A DNA stretch of 63,983 nt from Deltaproteobacteria bacterium. GTDB lineage: Bacteria > Desulfobacterota > Dissulfuribacteria > Dissulfuribacterales > QOAL01. This document shows, one piece after another, positions 36,159 to 45,065 of the stretch. Each line of letters opens with the position of its first letter. Within the stretch, counting starts at the first letter, position 1. The stretch lies in NCBI GenBank assembly GCA_015493475.1, contig WGDC01000095.1, positions 1 to 63,983 on the forward strand. Direction: 5' to 3'. The position numbers and the translations under genes are program-made. A model generated the notes under the pieces. The model saw only the letters and a program-made list of their open reading frames with translations, was not told where the DNA came from and searched no databases.

Positions 36159-37671
36159 GGAACGCCCTACATTCACGGAAAAATTCCGGCAACTCAAGGA
36201 AATCTTTAGTCAGGCCGCGCACCTGAGAGGTATAAGGCGGCTTCTTGGCTGGGACCAGGAAACGTACATGCCAGGAAATGGTCAGGAAAACAGAGCGGAA
36301 CAAAACGCCCTGCTTTCTGAAATGATACACGAAAGGATCACTTCGCGCAGAACTGGCGGACTCGTCGAGGAACTTTTTGAAGCCGTTTCCCCAAAGGTGC
36401 CGGAAAATGACCACTTTGTCTGTCTCAGGGAATGGAAAAGAACTTACAACAGGCAAGCCAGGCTACCATCAAGCCTCGTTAAAGAACTCGCCCGTCAGAG
36501 CGTTATCGCGCACAAGGCATGGGCAGAGGCAAGAAGAAGCACTGACTTTTCCCTGTTCAAACCCGTTTTCAAACGGCTTGTTCAACTTTCCCGGCAAAAG
36601 GCTATGTGCCTCGGCTTTGAGCACAGCCCGTATGACGCCCTGCTCGATGAATATGAACCAGGAACCACGGCCCGCGAAATAAACGGATTCTTTTCCGACC
36701 TCGTTCCTCCCCTTCAGGCCACTGTATATAAAATCGCCGGCCACGGCACTTGCCCTCCGCCTCCCATTTCAGGAAGATTTCCCATTGAGGCCCAGAGGGT
36801 TCTTGTGCGGCTTGCCGCCACCGCGCTTGGTTACAACCCCGCCTCCGGACGAATAGACACGGTATTACACCCGTTTTCCACCAGGATAGGTCCAGGAGAT
36901 TGCAGAATTACCACTCGGTGGAGCAAATCCGACTTTACCGAGGCCTTTTTCGCCGTACTTCACGAGACGGGACATGCCGTTTACAGCCAGAACCTTCCCA
37001 AAGAGCACTACGGAACCCCCCTTGGTGAATCCGTTTCAATGGGGATCCATGAATCACAGTCCAGGTTTTATGAAAACATAGTTGGACGGAGCAGACACTT
37101 CTGGAAATACTTTTTCCCCATAGTAAAGGGAATGTTTCCGGGAGAGATAGATCACTTGGGCCTTGACGGTTTTTTAAAGGCAATAAACAGGGTGAGGCCT
37201 TACTTTATCCGCGTGGAGGCCGATGAAGTCACCTATAACCTGCACGTTTATCTGCGCTTCGTCATAGAGAGGGAACTCATCGAAGGGAAACTCGAACCAG
37301 GTGACGTACCGGATCGCTGGAATTCCCTTTTCATGGAACTCTTTTCCCTGGAGGTTCCAGATGATGGCGCAGGATGTCTCCAGGACGTTCACTGGTCCGG
37401 GGCAAGTTTCGGTTATTTCCCCACCTACACCCTGGGAAACATTTATGCGGCAATGTTTTTAAAGGCGCTAAGGCAAGACTTCCCCGGGCTGGAATCGGCA
37501 ATGGAAGCAGGCGACTTTTCGCCCGTTTTTCACTACCTGAAAGAAAACATTCACAGACACGGACAAAGATACCGGCCCGTTGAACTCTTGGGAAAAGTAA
37601 CGGGAGACAAGCCGTCCGCAGCCCCGCTGGTAGAATACATAGATAAGAAATACTCGGAGCTTTACTGCTGA
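36151..37671 (+). CDS. M32 family carboxypeptidase
   Basis: Zinc carboxypeptidase of the Taq/Pfu type, acting on C-terminal residues of peptides in the cytoplasm. The 506-residue protein has the active-site HETGHAVYSQ (HExxH variant), followed by GIHESQSRFYEN, whose Glu is the third ligand, and the N-terminal LLGWDQETYMP signature near residue 28; R-x-TTR-x (DCRITTRW) is also conserved. The ATG at 36151 gives the usual N terminus; the frame is open upstream inside the glycosyltransferase gene. Length matches the family (about 500). Confidence 0.95.
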   Translation: MDRERPTFTEKFRQLKEIFSQAAHLRGIRRLLGWDQETYMPGNGQENRAEQNALLSEMIHERITSRRTGGLVEELFEAVSPKVPENDHFVCLREWKRTYNRQARLPSSLVKELARQSVIAHKAWAEARRSTDFSLFKPVFKRLVQLSRQKAMCLGFEHSPYDALLDEYEPGTTAREINGFFSDLVPPLQATVYKIAGHGTCPPPPISGRFPIEAQRVLVRLAATALGYNPASGRIDTVLHPFSTRIGPGDCRITTRWSKSDFTEAFFAVLHETGHAVYSQNLPKEHYGTPLGESVSMGIHESQSRFYENIVGRSRHFWKYFFPIVKGMFPGEIDHLGLDGFLKAINRVRPYFIRVEADEVTYNLHVYLRFVIERELIEGKLEPGDVPDRWNSLFMELFSLEVPDDGAGCLQDVHWSGASFGYFPTYTLGNIYAAMFLKALRQDFPGLESAMEAGDFSPVFHYLKENIHRHGQRYRPVELLGKVTGDKPSAAPLVEYIDKKYSELYC

Positions 37672-37698
37672 ATCGGGCCTTACTGAAGACCGTGCAAT

Positions 37699-37719
37699 AA
37701 AGGCCCTCAAGGGGCCTTT
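37699..37719. terminator. Hairpin between convergent M32 peptidase and nucleosidase genes
   Basis: AAAGGCCC (37699-37706) pairs with GGGCCTTT (37712-37719) around TCAAG. It lies midway between two convergent stop codons and could end both transcripts, though T-runs are short. Confidence 0.55.
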
Positions 37720-37730
37720 GCATGCCTCTT

Positions 37731-38462
37731 CTATTGAGAGAGGTGTGAAATGATAGCTGATTTTACAAGGGATAGGCTGTAAAGTGCTCTTTGGAAACAT
37801 GCCTTCATCTCCAGGAGGCCTGGCAAGAGCCATGGATGAAAAAGAAGGGATGTTACGAGACGGGAAACATCAACGGCGCCATTTTTTGCCACACACCTTG
37901 TAATTATCTCGGGGACATAGTGCCGGGCCGTGTCAGATATGGCCTTTACCGTATAAAATGGTATAGTAGCCCTTTCGCACCCTCTTGCGAGAAAGAAGGC
38001 CTCCATGTCAACTGCATGGGCAAGGCGCTTTCTATACAAACGCCCCTTTTCTTCAGTGGCATTAATAACCTTTTCCGAGGTATAAAGTATCCCGTCCCTG
38101 GAACTTATACCTGACAGACCAAGGACCTTGTCCATCCTTGCCTTAAGACCCGAACTTATCCCAAGAGTTAATAATTCGTGCCTCAGCAGGCCCGGACTAA
38201 GTATGTCGCCTGAGTCAAGGTCTTCTGAAAGCGCCCCGGCCACCCCAAGGTTAAGAACCATGTCAGGCCGGCATTGAAGGAGTTGCTCCAGTCCCGAGAC
38301 CGCTGCCTTCCTACCGGGACCCGTAATGACTATCGAGAATAATCTCTTTCCGCACCGTTCGGACCGTGTGAGAAAACCGCCCGAATCGGCCCAGCCCCGC
38401 CGCCCAAAAATGGCGAAGGCCTCCTGCCGAAGCGCTATTGTCACACCTATCACCCTGTTCAT
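37731..38462 (-). CDS. Nucleoside phosphorylase-superfamily protein, possibly HpnG-like (hopanoid-associated)
   Basis: The 243-residue protein belongs to the PNP/MTA-SAH nucleosidase superfamily: N-terminal VIGVTIALRQEAFAI, ALVLNLGVAGAL-type segment (DMVLNLGVAGAL), and HAVDMEAFFLA, the VDMEA motif that holds the ribose hydroxyls. HpnG, which removes adenine from adenosylhopane, belongs to this superfamily, and hpnA-type genes lie about 1 kb away, so that role is attractive. Other choices are futalosine or methylthioadenosine nucleosidase. The specific function is inference. Confidence 0.65.
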   Translation of the reverse strand: MNRVIGVTIALRQEAFAIFGRRGWADSGGFLTRSERCGKRLFSIVITGPGRKAAVSGLEQLLQCRPDMVLNLGVAGALSEDLDSGDILSPGLLRHELLTLGISSGLKARMDKVLGLSGISSRDGILYTSEKVINATEEKGRLYRKRLAHAVDMEAFFLARGCERATIPFYTVKAISDTARHYVPEIITRCVAKNGAVDVSRLVTSLLFHPWLLPGLLEMKACFQRALYSLSLVKSAIISHLSQ

Positions 38463-38530
38463 CCACTATGGGTAAGGATCAAAACCGCAAGGTGGCCGCA
38501 GCTATGGGAGGATCACCGGCGACTGCACTA

Positions 38531-39334
38531 CTATTTTTTAACCTGTTTCAGCCTGTACTGGTAATAGGCCTGCCTGATTGAAACATAGGGGTCGATGGCA
38601 GTCTCCTTGAAGTTCTCGTACTCTCCAAGCCTCAGGGAAACATCGTTGACCTTCCTGTAGGCTGACCGCCCCATGTTCTCCCATATATTCATAAAATAGT
38701 TGGGCGGATACATGAAGGAATCAGCAGCAGAACCAGCCGCGTCCCTGAGTGAGCTCGGGCCGATAAAGGGTATCACAAGGTAGGGTCCAAAGCCCAGGCC
38801 ATAAAACCCGAGGGTCTGCCCGAAATCCTCGTTACTCTTGGACACGTTGTAATCCTCAAAGGCCGCGTCACGAAAACCAAGGCCACCGGCCGTGGTGTTT
38901 ATGATAAAACGAGCTATTTCTTTCCAGAAACCCGTAATCTTTCCCTGGAGAAGACAATTCGCGGCCCTCACTGGCGTGTACACGTTGGAGAAAAAAGCCC
39001 TTATGCCCCTTCTCGCAACGGCTGGCACAATCTTGTTGTATCCCTTGCACACCGGTTTTATAAACCAGAAGTAAAGCTTGTCGTTGAAATGGTAGAAAAC
39101 CCTGTTTACCGGTTCAAGAGGATCAGAAATATCCTCGGTCCCCTGTTGCCCAGCCCCCTCGGAGAGATAATCCTCCCCCATTAACCAGTCCTCGCTGTCA
39201 TCGCTTGCGTTACTTGAACTCAACGTAGCCTGGTCTTCCCCAGCGACTACAGGTAAAGGCGCAAGATACGAAAAAAACAGGACAAGCAAAATCGCCATGC
39301 CCATGGGAATGGAAACTATGGTGTATTTTTTCAT
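38531..39334 (-). CDS. mlaA: MlaA (VacJ) family outer-membrane phospholipid-transport lipoprotein-like protein
   Basis: MlaA sits in the outer membrane with porins and removes phospholipids from the outer leaflet. The 267-residue protein has an N-terminal membrane/signal segment (about 9-30, ending near VVAG; no clear lipobox Cys), an acidic linker, then the MlaA core: DPLEPVNRVFYHFND, RGIRAFFSNVYTPVRAAN, NTTAGGLGFRD, NEDFGQTLGFYG and GPYLVIPFIGPSSLRDA. A MlaC-like partner (hpnM) is encoded 2 kb away, on the opposite strand. Divergent from hpnA. Confidence 0.9.
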   Translation of the reverse strand: MKKYTIVSIPMGMAILLVLFFSYLAPLPVVAGEDQATLSSSNASDDSEDWLMGEDYLSEGAGQQGTEDISDPLEPVNRVFYHFNDKLYFWFIKPVCKGYNKIVPAVARRGIRAFFSNVYTPVRAANCLLQGKITGFWKEIARFIINTTAGGLGFRDAAFEDYNVSKSNEDFGQTLGFYGLGFGPYLVIPFIGPSSLRDAAGSAADSFMYPPNYFMNIWENMGRSAYRKVNDVSLRLGEYENFKETAIDPYVSIRQAYYQYRLKQVKK

Positions 39335-39373
39335 GTTAGGTTTCCTTGTATTTACAAAATTTCTTACTGATAG

Positions 39374-39439
39374 TTAATTAGCTGGAATCCTAATTAAGGA
39401 TTATATAACACAGGCTCTTTATTTACAAGAAAGAGCCTG
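39374..39439. promoter_or_regulatory. Two inverted repeats in the mlaA-hpnA divergent intergenic region
   Basis: TTAATTAG (39374-39381) and CTAATTAA (39390-39397) form an 8-8-8 palindrome suited to a dimeric regulator. CAGGCTCTTT (39411-39420) and AAAGAGCCTG (39430-39439) form a 10-bp stem closer to hpnA. Both lie in the 168-bp space between divergent genes. Confidence 0.45.
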
Positions 39440-39502
39440 CATCACTACTATTTTTTATCGGCAGGCGCGCCAGGGGCTTTACTATGCAAAGGAAAGAAAA
39501 AA

Positions 39503-40498
39503 ATGAAGGCTTTTGTAACGGGGGCCACGGGTTTCGTGGGGTCAAGCATAACACGGCTTCTTATAGAAGCGGGCTTCGAGGTAGGCATTCTGGCCAGGAA
39601 AGAAAGCAACCTGGCAAATGTTGAGGGCATAAGGCTTTCCATACACTACGGCGACTTAAGAGACAGGCAATCGCTCAGGGAAGCCCTCTATGGCTACGAC
39701 TATCTCTTCCACGTGGCCGCGGACTACAGGCTCTGGGTCCCGAGGCCCTGTGAAATCTATGAAAATAACGTCGAGGGAACCAGGAACGTAATGGATGCGG
39801 CAATACGAGCCAGAATCAAAAGGGCCGTCTATACGAGCAGTGTCGCCACCCTCGGCACAGAAAAGGACGGGTCGGACGCAGATGAAAAAACACCGGTCGG
39901 GATAGAGGACATGATCGGCCATTACAAAAGGTCAAAGTTCATAGCGGAGGAACTGGTGAAAAAACTGACCGACGCCGGGGCAATAGACGCGGTAATCGTG
40001 AATCCATCTACCCCTGTTGGCCCGCGGGACATAAAACCCACCCCGACAGGAAGAATGATCCTTGAGGCCGCCCAAGGGAAGATGCCCGCGTACGTGGATA
40101 CGGGACTTAACATCGTACATGTTGATGACGTAGCCATGGGTCACCTGCTTGCCCTGGAAAGGGGAAAAACGGGTAGGAGGTACATCCTCGGAGGCGAAAA
40201 CATGACCCTGAAGGAAATACTTGGCGAAATAGCAAGGCTGACTCGGAGAAGGCCACCTATGATCAGGCTGCCCCACAACCTCGTTCTACCTCTTGCCTTT
40301 GTTCTCGAGACCGTTTCACGCTTTACCGGCAAGGAGCCCCTCACTACCGTGGACGGAGTCCGGCTGTCAAAGAAAAAGATGTTTTTCAGTAGCAGAAGGG
40401 CCGAAAGGGAACTCGGCTACAGTCACAGGCCGGCCAGAACGGCTATTGAAGACGCGATAAAATGGTTCCGCAGGAAGGGACTAATACGGCCTGCTTGA
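39503..40498 (+). CDS. hpnA: Hopanoid-associated sugar epimerase/dehydrogenase HpnA
   Basis: HpnA is an extended short-chain dehydrogenase (dihydroflavonol-reductase-like) found in hopanoid gene clusters; its exact substrate is not established. The 331-residue protein shows FVTGATGFVGSSITR (NAD(P) site), LFHVAADYRLWVP, the catalytic YKRSK motif in MIGHYKRSKFIAEE, NPSTPVGPRDIKPTPTGR and NIVHVDDVAMGHLLALE, all characteristic of this subfamily. AAAGGAAAG lies 6 bases before the ATG. The next gene, hpnL-like, starts 7 bp after the stop. No squalene-hopene cyclase gene is in the window. Confidence 0.93.
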   Translation: MKAFVTGATGFVGSSITRLLIEAGFEVGILARKESNLANVEGIRLSIHYGDLRDRQSLREALYGYDYLFHVAADYRLWVPRPCEIYENNVEGTRNVMDAAIRARIKRAVYTSSVATLGTEKDGSDADEKTPVGIEDMIGHYKRSKFIAEELVKKLTDAGAIDAVIVNPSTPVGPRDIKPTPTGRMILEAAQGKMPAYVDTGLNIVHVDDVAMGHLLALERGKTGRRYILGGENMTLKEILGEIARLTRRRPPMIRLPHNLVLPLAFVLETVSRFTGKEPLTTVDGVRLSKKKMFFSSRRAERELGYSHRPARTAIEDAIKWFRRKGLIRPA

Positions 40499-40505
40499 CG
40501 TTTTC

Positions 40506-41504
40506 ATGAAAAAGACCGCTTACATACTATTTGCCTTCGGTGTCAGCCTCTTTGTCGCCATTCTGATATATTATGGCATTGGTGACGTTTTCAAGGCCCT
40601 TGAAGCAGCCGGCTCGGGACTTTTTATCGTGGCGGCCTCCCACGTTGCGCCCCTTTTCTTGGACTCCAGAGCGTGGCAACTCCTGTTCCTTGGGCAAAGG
40701 ATTCCGGGGCTTCCTCTGTTGATGAAAACGCGCTGGATAGGGGAATCCATAAACTCCCTGCTTCCAGCAGCCCAGATAGGAGGTGACTTGGTAAGGGCCA
40801 GGATGCTCGCTGTCAGAGGCTATCCGGTGTCGGAGGCAGGCGCAAGCGTGCTCGTGGAAATAACCATAGCACTTATGACCCAGCTTATCTTTTCCCTCGT
40901 GGGAATAGCCGGTCTCCTCTACCTCGGCAACAGGAACCTCGTTAAAGAGGCTGTGATAGCCGTCGCCGGCCTTTCTCTTGGCGCGCTGGGCTTTTTCGCG
41001 GTGCAGAAAAAGGGGATATGGACGAGACTTCTCAGCATCATGTCCGTATTCCTTAGCAAAGACAAACTCAGTGACCTGGCCCCTGACGCAAGGGCGCTTG
41101 ACGACGCCATAACAAGGCTCTACCGTAACAGGGCCTTAATCTTCAGATCGAGCCTGTGGCGTCTCGTGGGCTGGTTCTCAGGATCCATCGAGGTATGGCT
41201 CGCCCTCAAATTTCTTGGAGCAAAAACCGGCATCTTCGAGGCAATTCTTCTTGAAAGCCTCGGCCAGGTGATAAGAGGGGTGGCATTTCTCGTGCCAGGC
41301 GCCTTCGGAATCCAGGAGGGAGGTTTCGTGATCATAGGAAATCTCATTGGCATCACCCCGGAAATAGCCCTTGGCATGTCTTTGGCAAAGAGATTCAGGG
41401 AGCTATCACTCGGGATTCCCGGGCTGATACTGTGGCAAGTGGAGGAGGGCAAAATAATGTTCGGCTCTGGAAAGGGCCGGCATAAAGAAAACGACAAGGA
41501 GTAA
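40506..41504 (+). CDS. hpnL: HpnL-like integral membrane protein (lysylphosphatidylglycerol synthase TM/flippase-like family)
   Basis: The 332-residue protein is hydrophobic, with about seven to eight membrane segments and the family motifs NSLLPAAQIGGDLVRARML near residue 80 and IRGVAFLVPGAFGIQEGGF near residue 260. Such proteins (UPF0104) include HpnL in hopanoid clusters and flippase domains that move lipids across the inner membrane. It sits between hpnA and hpnM with gaps of only a few bases. Transport of a hopanoid or polar lipid is inferred from family and context. Confidence 0.85.
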   Translation: MKKTAYILFAFGVSLFVAILIYYGIGDVFKALEAAGSGLFIVAASHVAPLFLDSRAWQLLFLGQRIPGLPLLMKTRWIGESINSLLPAAQIGGDLVRARMLAVRGYPVSEAGASVLVEITIALMTQLIFSLVGIAGLLYLGNRNLVKEAVIAVAGLSLGALGFFAVQKKGIWTRLLSIMSVFLSKDKLSDLAPDARALDDAITRLYRNRALIFRSSLWRLVGWFSGSIEVWLALKFLGAKTGIFEAILLESLGQVIRGVAFLVPGAFGIQEGGFVIIGNLIGITPEIALGMSLAKRFRELSLGIPGLILWQVEEGKIMFGSGKGRHKENDKE

Positions 41505-41509
41505 ATGCC

Positions 41510-42199
41510 ATGCATGCATTCCCTATTAATGTTGGGTCAAGGCGTTTTTTGTTTCCGGTTCTGATTACCACATTGATCATAGTTTTCATAAAAGGAACCG
41601 TATTTTCCGAAACGGCCAGAAAAGACGCGGGCCAGGGTAACGCTACGGCCGTGGAAGTGGTCGAAAAACTGCATTCCCTCCTTATCCGGTCAATGAAGAT
41701 GGGTGCAAACACCACCTGCCCAAAGCGTTACGCATTTCTATCCCCGTTTATCAAAAGCAGCTTCGATTTCCCTACCATCTGCCGCATAGTGCTCGGAAGG
41801 CGACACTGGAATGAAATGGACAAGTCGCTAAAGAAAAGGTTCGTAGACGCCTTTACAACCATGACCATAGCCACCTATGCCGACCGCTTTGACTCTTACT
41901 GTCGAGAACGCTTTGAAACAACTGGGGCGAGACTTGACAGCCGGGGTCATTACGTAGTCAGGGCCATTCTCGCAAAGGCCGACGGGGACAGGATAGACTT
42001 CGAATATATATGCAGAAAGGTAAATGGGAACTGGAAAATAGTCAGCGTCTCGGCCATGGGAGTGAATGACCTGTCGGTAAAAAGGGCCGATTACAACAGC
42101 TTCCTCAAAAATCATTCTATTCCAGAGCTTATTGACAGAATTAGACAGCAGGCAGACAGGTGTCTTGCGAAGCGGGGGAAAGAAAAAATAGTTGAATGA
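41510..42199 (+). CDS. hpnM: HpnM/MlaC-like periplasmic lipid-transport protein
   Basis: MlaC-family proteins shuttle phospholipids between inner and outer membranes; HpnM is the member found with hopanoid genes. The 229-residue protein has an N-terminal membrane/signal segment (FPVLITTLIIVFIKGTVFS, about 16-35), then the Ttg2/MlaC core with FDFPTICRIVLGRRHWNEMD and the TMTIATYADRFDSY helix, and NGNWKIVSVSAMGVNDL towards the end. It overlaps the HAD gene by 8 bp. Together with MlaA on the other strand it suggests an outer-membrane lipid route. Confidence 0.85.
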   Translation: MHAFPINVGSRRFLFPVLITTLIIVFIKGTVFSETARKDAGQGNATAVEVVEKLHSLLIRSMKMGANTTCPKRYAFLSPFIKSSFDFPTICRIVLGRRHWNEMDKSLKKRFVDAFTTMTIATYADRFDSYCRERFETTGARLDSRGHYVVRAILAKADGDRIDFEYICRKVNGNWKIVSVSAMGVNDLSVKRADYNSFLKNHSIPELIDRIRQQADRCLAKRGKEKIVE

Positions 42200-42896
42200 T
42201 CCGGAATGGTTGGAGATAAAGGCCATATTTTTTGATTACGGGGGAACACTCGACGCCGAGGGCGTTGCATGGAAAGAGCGGTTTTATCCCCTGTACAGGA
42301 AACATGGCGTGGATGTGAATGTTGACAAGTTTTCCAGGGCATTTTACGCCTCGGATGACTCGCTGTTGGTTGAAAAGCCTGTGGACATGAACCTCACAGA
42401 GATAGTCCACGAACAGGTGGAAAGGGTCCTCAAGGAGCTTGGCTATTTTACCACTGGACTTCAGAAGGCCATTGCCGCTGATTTTATAAACGACAGCTTC
42501 GCGACCATACATAAAAATGCCGCCTTCCTTAATAGGCTCAAGAAACACTTTGCCATTGGAATAGTGTCGAATAACTATGGCAATCTTGAGGCGATCTGCC
42601 GCGAGACCGGGCTCTCGGAGGTGACTGATGTTCTCGTGGATTCGAACATTGTCGGAACGGAGAAACCTCATGCCCGGATATTCTGGAAAGCGCTTAACGC
42701 GCTGAAAGTCTCGCCCGCACAGGCCATTATGGTGGGTGATAACGTGAAAAGAGACATCCTTGGGGCACTTAACGTAGGCATGAAAGCGGTACTGCTTTCA
42801 CGTGGCGGCCTTCTTGAGGGCATTGCCATTCCCCCCCCTGTCCCTGTCATAGGAAGACTTGAGGAACTGGCCCGGATAGTGGGCCCCGGAGAGTAA
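42192..42896 (+). CDS. HAD-family hydrolase
   Basis: The 234-residue protein has the catalytic motif I FFDYGGTLDAEG, motif II IVSNNYGN and motif III/IV with GTEKPHARIFWKAL and MVGDNVKRDILGAL, the layout of subclass I HAD phosphatases. Translation probably starts at TTG 42192, as no ATG is nearby and the frame overlaps hpnM. It is followed 4 bp later by a nucleotidyltransferase gene. The pair resembles phosphatase plus nucleotidyltransferase sets that prepare activated sugar or polyol phosphates; the substrate is unknown. Confidence 0.85.
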   Translation: MNDPEWLEIKAIFFDYGGTLDAEGVAWKERFYPLYRKHGVDVNVDKFSRAFYASDDSLLVEKPVDMNLTEIVHEQVERVLKELGYFTTGLQKAIAADFINDSFATIHKNAAFLNRLKKHFAIGIVSNNYGNLEAICRETGLSEVTDVLVDSNIVGTEKPHARIFWKALNALKVSPAQAIMVGDNVKRDILGALNVGMKAVLLSRGGLLEGIAIPPPVPVIGRLEELARIVGPGE

Positions 42897-42900
42897 TAAG

Positions 42901-43605
42901 ATGATAACTGGTGGAATAATTGCGGCCGGGCACGGAAGCAGGCTCAAGGACCAGGGGTTTCTCGTTCCCAAGCCTCTCGTAAAGGTACATGGCCGAGAGC
43001 TACTCGGAAGGACTGTGGAACATTTCGGAAATGCCGGCATTAACCGCATAAGGGTAATCTTCAGAAAGGCGATTTGCCGGGAATGCTCGAAATTCCTGCT
43101 CAGGAACTTTCCGCAGATCCATTTTGACATCATTTGCAGGGACACGGACAGCTCTGCGGAAAGCTTTCTAAGCCTGCTGCGCGAAGGCTATCCCGACGAA
43201 AGGCAGCTAATCAGTACCGTGGACTCCATCTTCGAAGAAGGGGCATTTGCATCCTTCGTTAAAAGGGCCGGCAGGGCTGAAAAAGATGCGGTAGTCCTTG
43301 GCGTCACCGGGTTCGTCGACGATGAGAAACCCCTTTACGTATCCTTGGAAAAAGGCGTGGAGGGACAGATCAAGGGCATAGGAGGACAAAGCGGAGATGC
43401 GGTCACCTGCGGGGTCTATCTCGTGCCGGTGCAGGTGCGGAATATCGGGAAGCGGGAATCCTTTCCAGCCCTCAGAAAATTCCTCGGAAGGCTCTTTTTT
43501 GAAGGCGTCCCCTTTTGGGGTGTGGACATGGGCACGGTTATAGACGTGGACCGGGCCGAAGACGTTAAAAAGGCACGGGCATTCCTTGCAGGGTCACGTA
43601 TTTAG
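42901..43605 (+). CDS. Sugar-phosphate-type nucleotidyltransferase
   Basis: The 234-residue protein starts with GGIIAAGHGSRLKDQ and PKPLVKVHGRELLGRT, the GxGxRL-PKPL nucleotide-binding signature of NTP transferases that activate phosphorylated sugars or polyols. The C-terminal VDMGTVIDVDRAEDVKKA carries the usual metal-site Asp. It could supply an NDP- or CDP-linked headgroup to lipid enzymes, such as the CDP-alcohol phosphatidyltransferase 8 kb away, but this is inference. Its last 12 bases overlap the convergent regulator gene. Confidence 0.85.
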   Translation: MITGGIIAAGHGSRLKDQGFLVPKPLVKVHGRELLGRTVEHFGNAGINRIRVIFRKAICRECSKFLLRNFPQIHFDIICRDTDSSAESFLSLLREGYPDERQLISTVDSIFEEGAFASFVKRAGRAEKDAVVLGVTGFVDDEKPLYVSLEKGVEGQIKGIGGQSGDAVTCGVYLVPVQVRNIGKRESFPALRKFLGRLFFEGVPFWGVDMGTVIDVDRAEDVKKARAFLAGSRI

Positions 43606-45006
43606 TCCATACTCCTTCATCTTGTAGAGAAGGGCGGGAAGACTGATCTCGAGAAGCTGGGCGGCCTGAGTCTTATTGCCATTGGTTTTTGCAAGGGCAA
43701 TTGTTATGAGCCTTTTCTCAATCTTTTTAGCATTCTTCTTTATGGAAAGGGCCTCCGGGATGAATTCTCCTTTTCCATCTCCTTCAGAGGGCACTTCCAT
43801 GGCGTAAAGGTTAAGAGGAAGATCCTCTATCTGAATGGTTTCGTGTTCGGTCAACACTAAGGCGCGTTCTATAACGTTTTCAAGCTCCCTGACGTTTCCT
43901 GGCCACCTGTAATTCATAAGCACCTGCATGGCCTCTGGACTTACACCTGTAACCTTTTTTGGCTTTATAACCTCGTTGTACTTATCTATGAAGTGATTTA
44001 TAAGCAAGCGTATATCTTCCCGCCTCTCCCTAAGTGGGGGAATCACAATAGTCAGCACGTTGATACGGTAGTAAAGGTCTTCCCTGAACCTCCCCTTCCT
44101 GACAAGCTCTCCAAGATTACGGGCCGTTGCAGCCACGATGCGAACGTCCACCTTTATGGTCCTGGTGTCGCCCACAGGGCGAATCTCGTGCTCCTGCAGG
44201 ACCCGCAGAAGCTTGACCTGAAGTGTCATGGGCAGTTCGCCTATCTCGTCGAGAAAAAGGGTCCCGCCCTGAGCCTCCTCAAAAAGACCCCTTTTGGACC
44301 TCACGGCATCGGTAAACGCGCCCTTTATATGTCCAAAAAGCTCACTTTCAAGGAGATTCTCCGGAATCCCGCCGCAGTTTACGGCTACGAAGGGGGCATG
44401 TTTCCTGATACTGTTGAAGTGCAAGGCCCGCGATACAAGTTCCTTCCCCGTACCGCTTTCCCCGGTCACGAGAACCGTGGTCTTGTAGTCCTTTACCTTC
44501 TCTATCACGCTGAAAATCCTTTCCATCTGCGGGCTTCTCGCCACGATGTTTGAAAAGGAATATTTCTCCTCCACCTGCTGCTTGAGCTGCACGTTTTCCT
44601 TAAAGAGCTTCTCCCGCTCTTCCGCTCTTTTAAGCGCAAACTCAAGCTGGGCAAAGGTAATGGGCTTGGCTAGGTAGTCAACTGCGCCCATCTTGGTGAC
44701 ATGAACAGCCATGTCAACCTCCGCCTTTCCAGACATGACAATGATATTCGAGGTTATCCCGGCCGCCCTTGCCCGTCTCAGGAACTCTATTGCGGTCTGA
44801 TCGTCTCTTCCCGCCCCATTGCCGTTGGGACTCAGGTAATAGTCACACAGTATGTGTTCAAAGTCGTTATTACGGGCAAGCTCGAGCCCCTCGCGCAAAT
44901 CCTTGGCGATACACGGCTCGTAATCTTTCATCTTTTCAATATACTTGCCGAGAAGGGACCTTATTTCAAATTCATCGTCTATGATCAGTACACGTTTTTT
45001 CGTCAT
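43594..45006 (-). CDS. NtrC-family sigma-54-dependent response regulator
   Basis: The 470-residue protein has a receiver domain (about 1-120; RVLIIDDEFEIRS, phospho-acceptor Asp in ILCDYYLSPNG, MSGKAEVDMA, YLAKPIT), an AAA+ domain (about 155-390; Walker A GESGTGKE, Walker B GGTLFLDEIGEL) with the sigma-54 contact loop GAFTDA instead of the usual GAFTGA, and a Fis-type helix-turn-helix with TNGNKTQAAQLLEISLPALL. An insertion (SPNGNGAGRDDQ) follows the receiver Asp. No cognate kinase is adjacent. A GAFTDA loop is seen in some functional activators. Confidence 0.92.
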   Translation of the reverse strand: MTKKRVLIIDDEFEIRSLLGKYIEKMKDYEPCIAKDLREGLELARNNDFEHILCDYYLSPNGNGAGRDDQTAIEFLRRARAAGITSNIIVMSGKAEVDMAVHVTKMGAVDYLAKPITFAQLEFALKRAEEREKLFKENVQLKQQVEEKYSFSNIVARSPQMERIFSVIEKVKDYKTTVLVTGESGTGKELVSRALHFNSIRKHAPFVAVNCGGIPENLLESELFGHIKGAFTDAVRSKRGLFEEAQGGTLFLDEIGELPMTLQVKLLRVLQEHEIRPVGDTRTIKVDVRIVAATARNLGELVRKGRFREDLYYRINVLTIVIPPLRERREDIRLLINHFIDKYNEVIKPKKVTGVSPEAMQVLMNYRWPGNVRELENVIERALVLTEHETIQIEDLPLNLYAMEVPSEGDGKGEFIPEALSIKKNAKKIEKRLITIALAKTNGNKTQAAQLLEISLPALLYKMKEYGLNT

Positions 45007-45065
45007 AACTGGAAAATCTTGCGCCTTTTACCGGGCATTGAGCCGTTTTTTATGCTTATCGGAAA

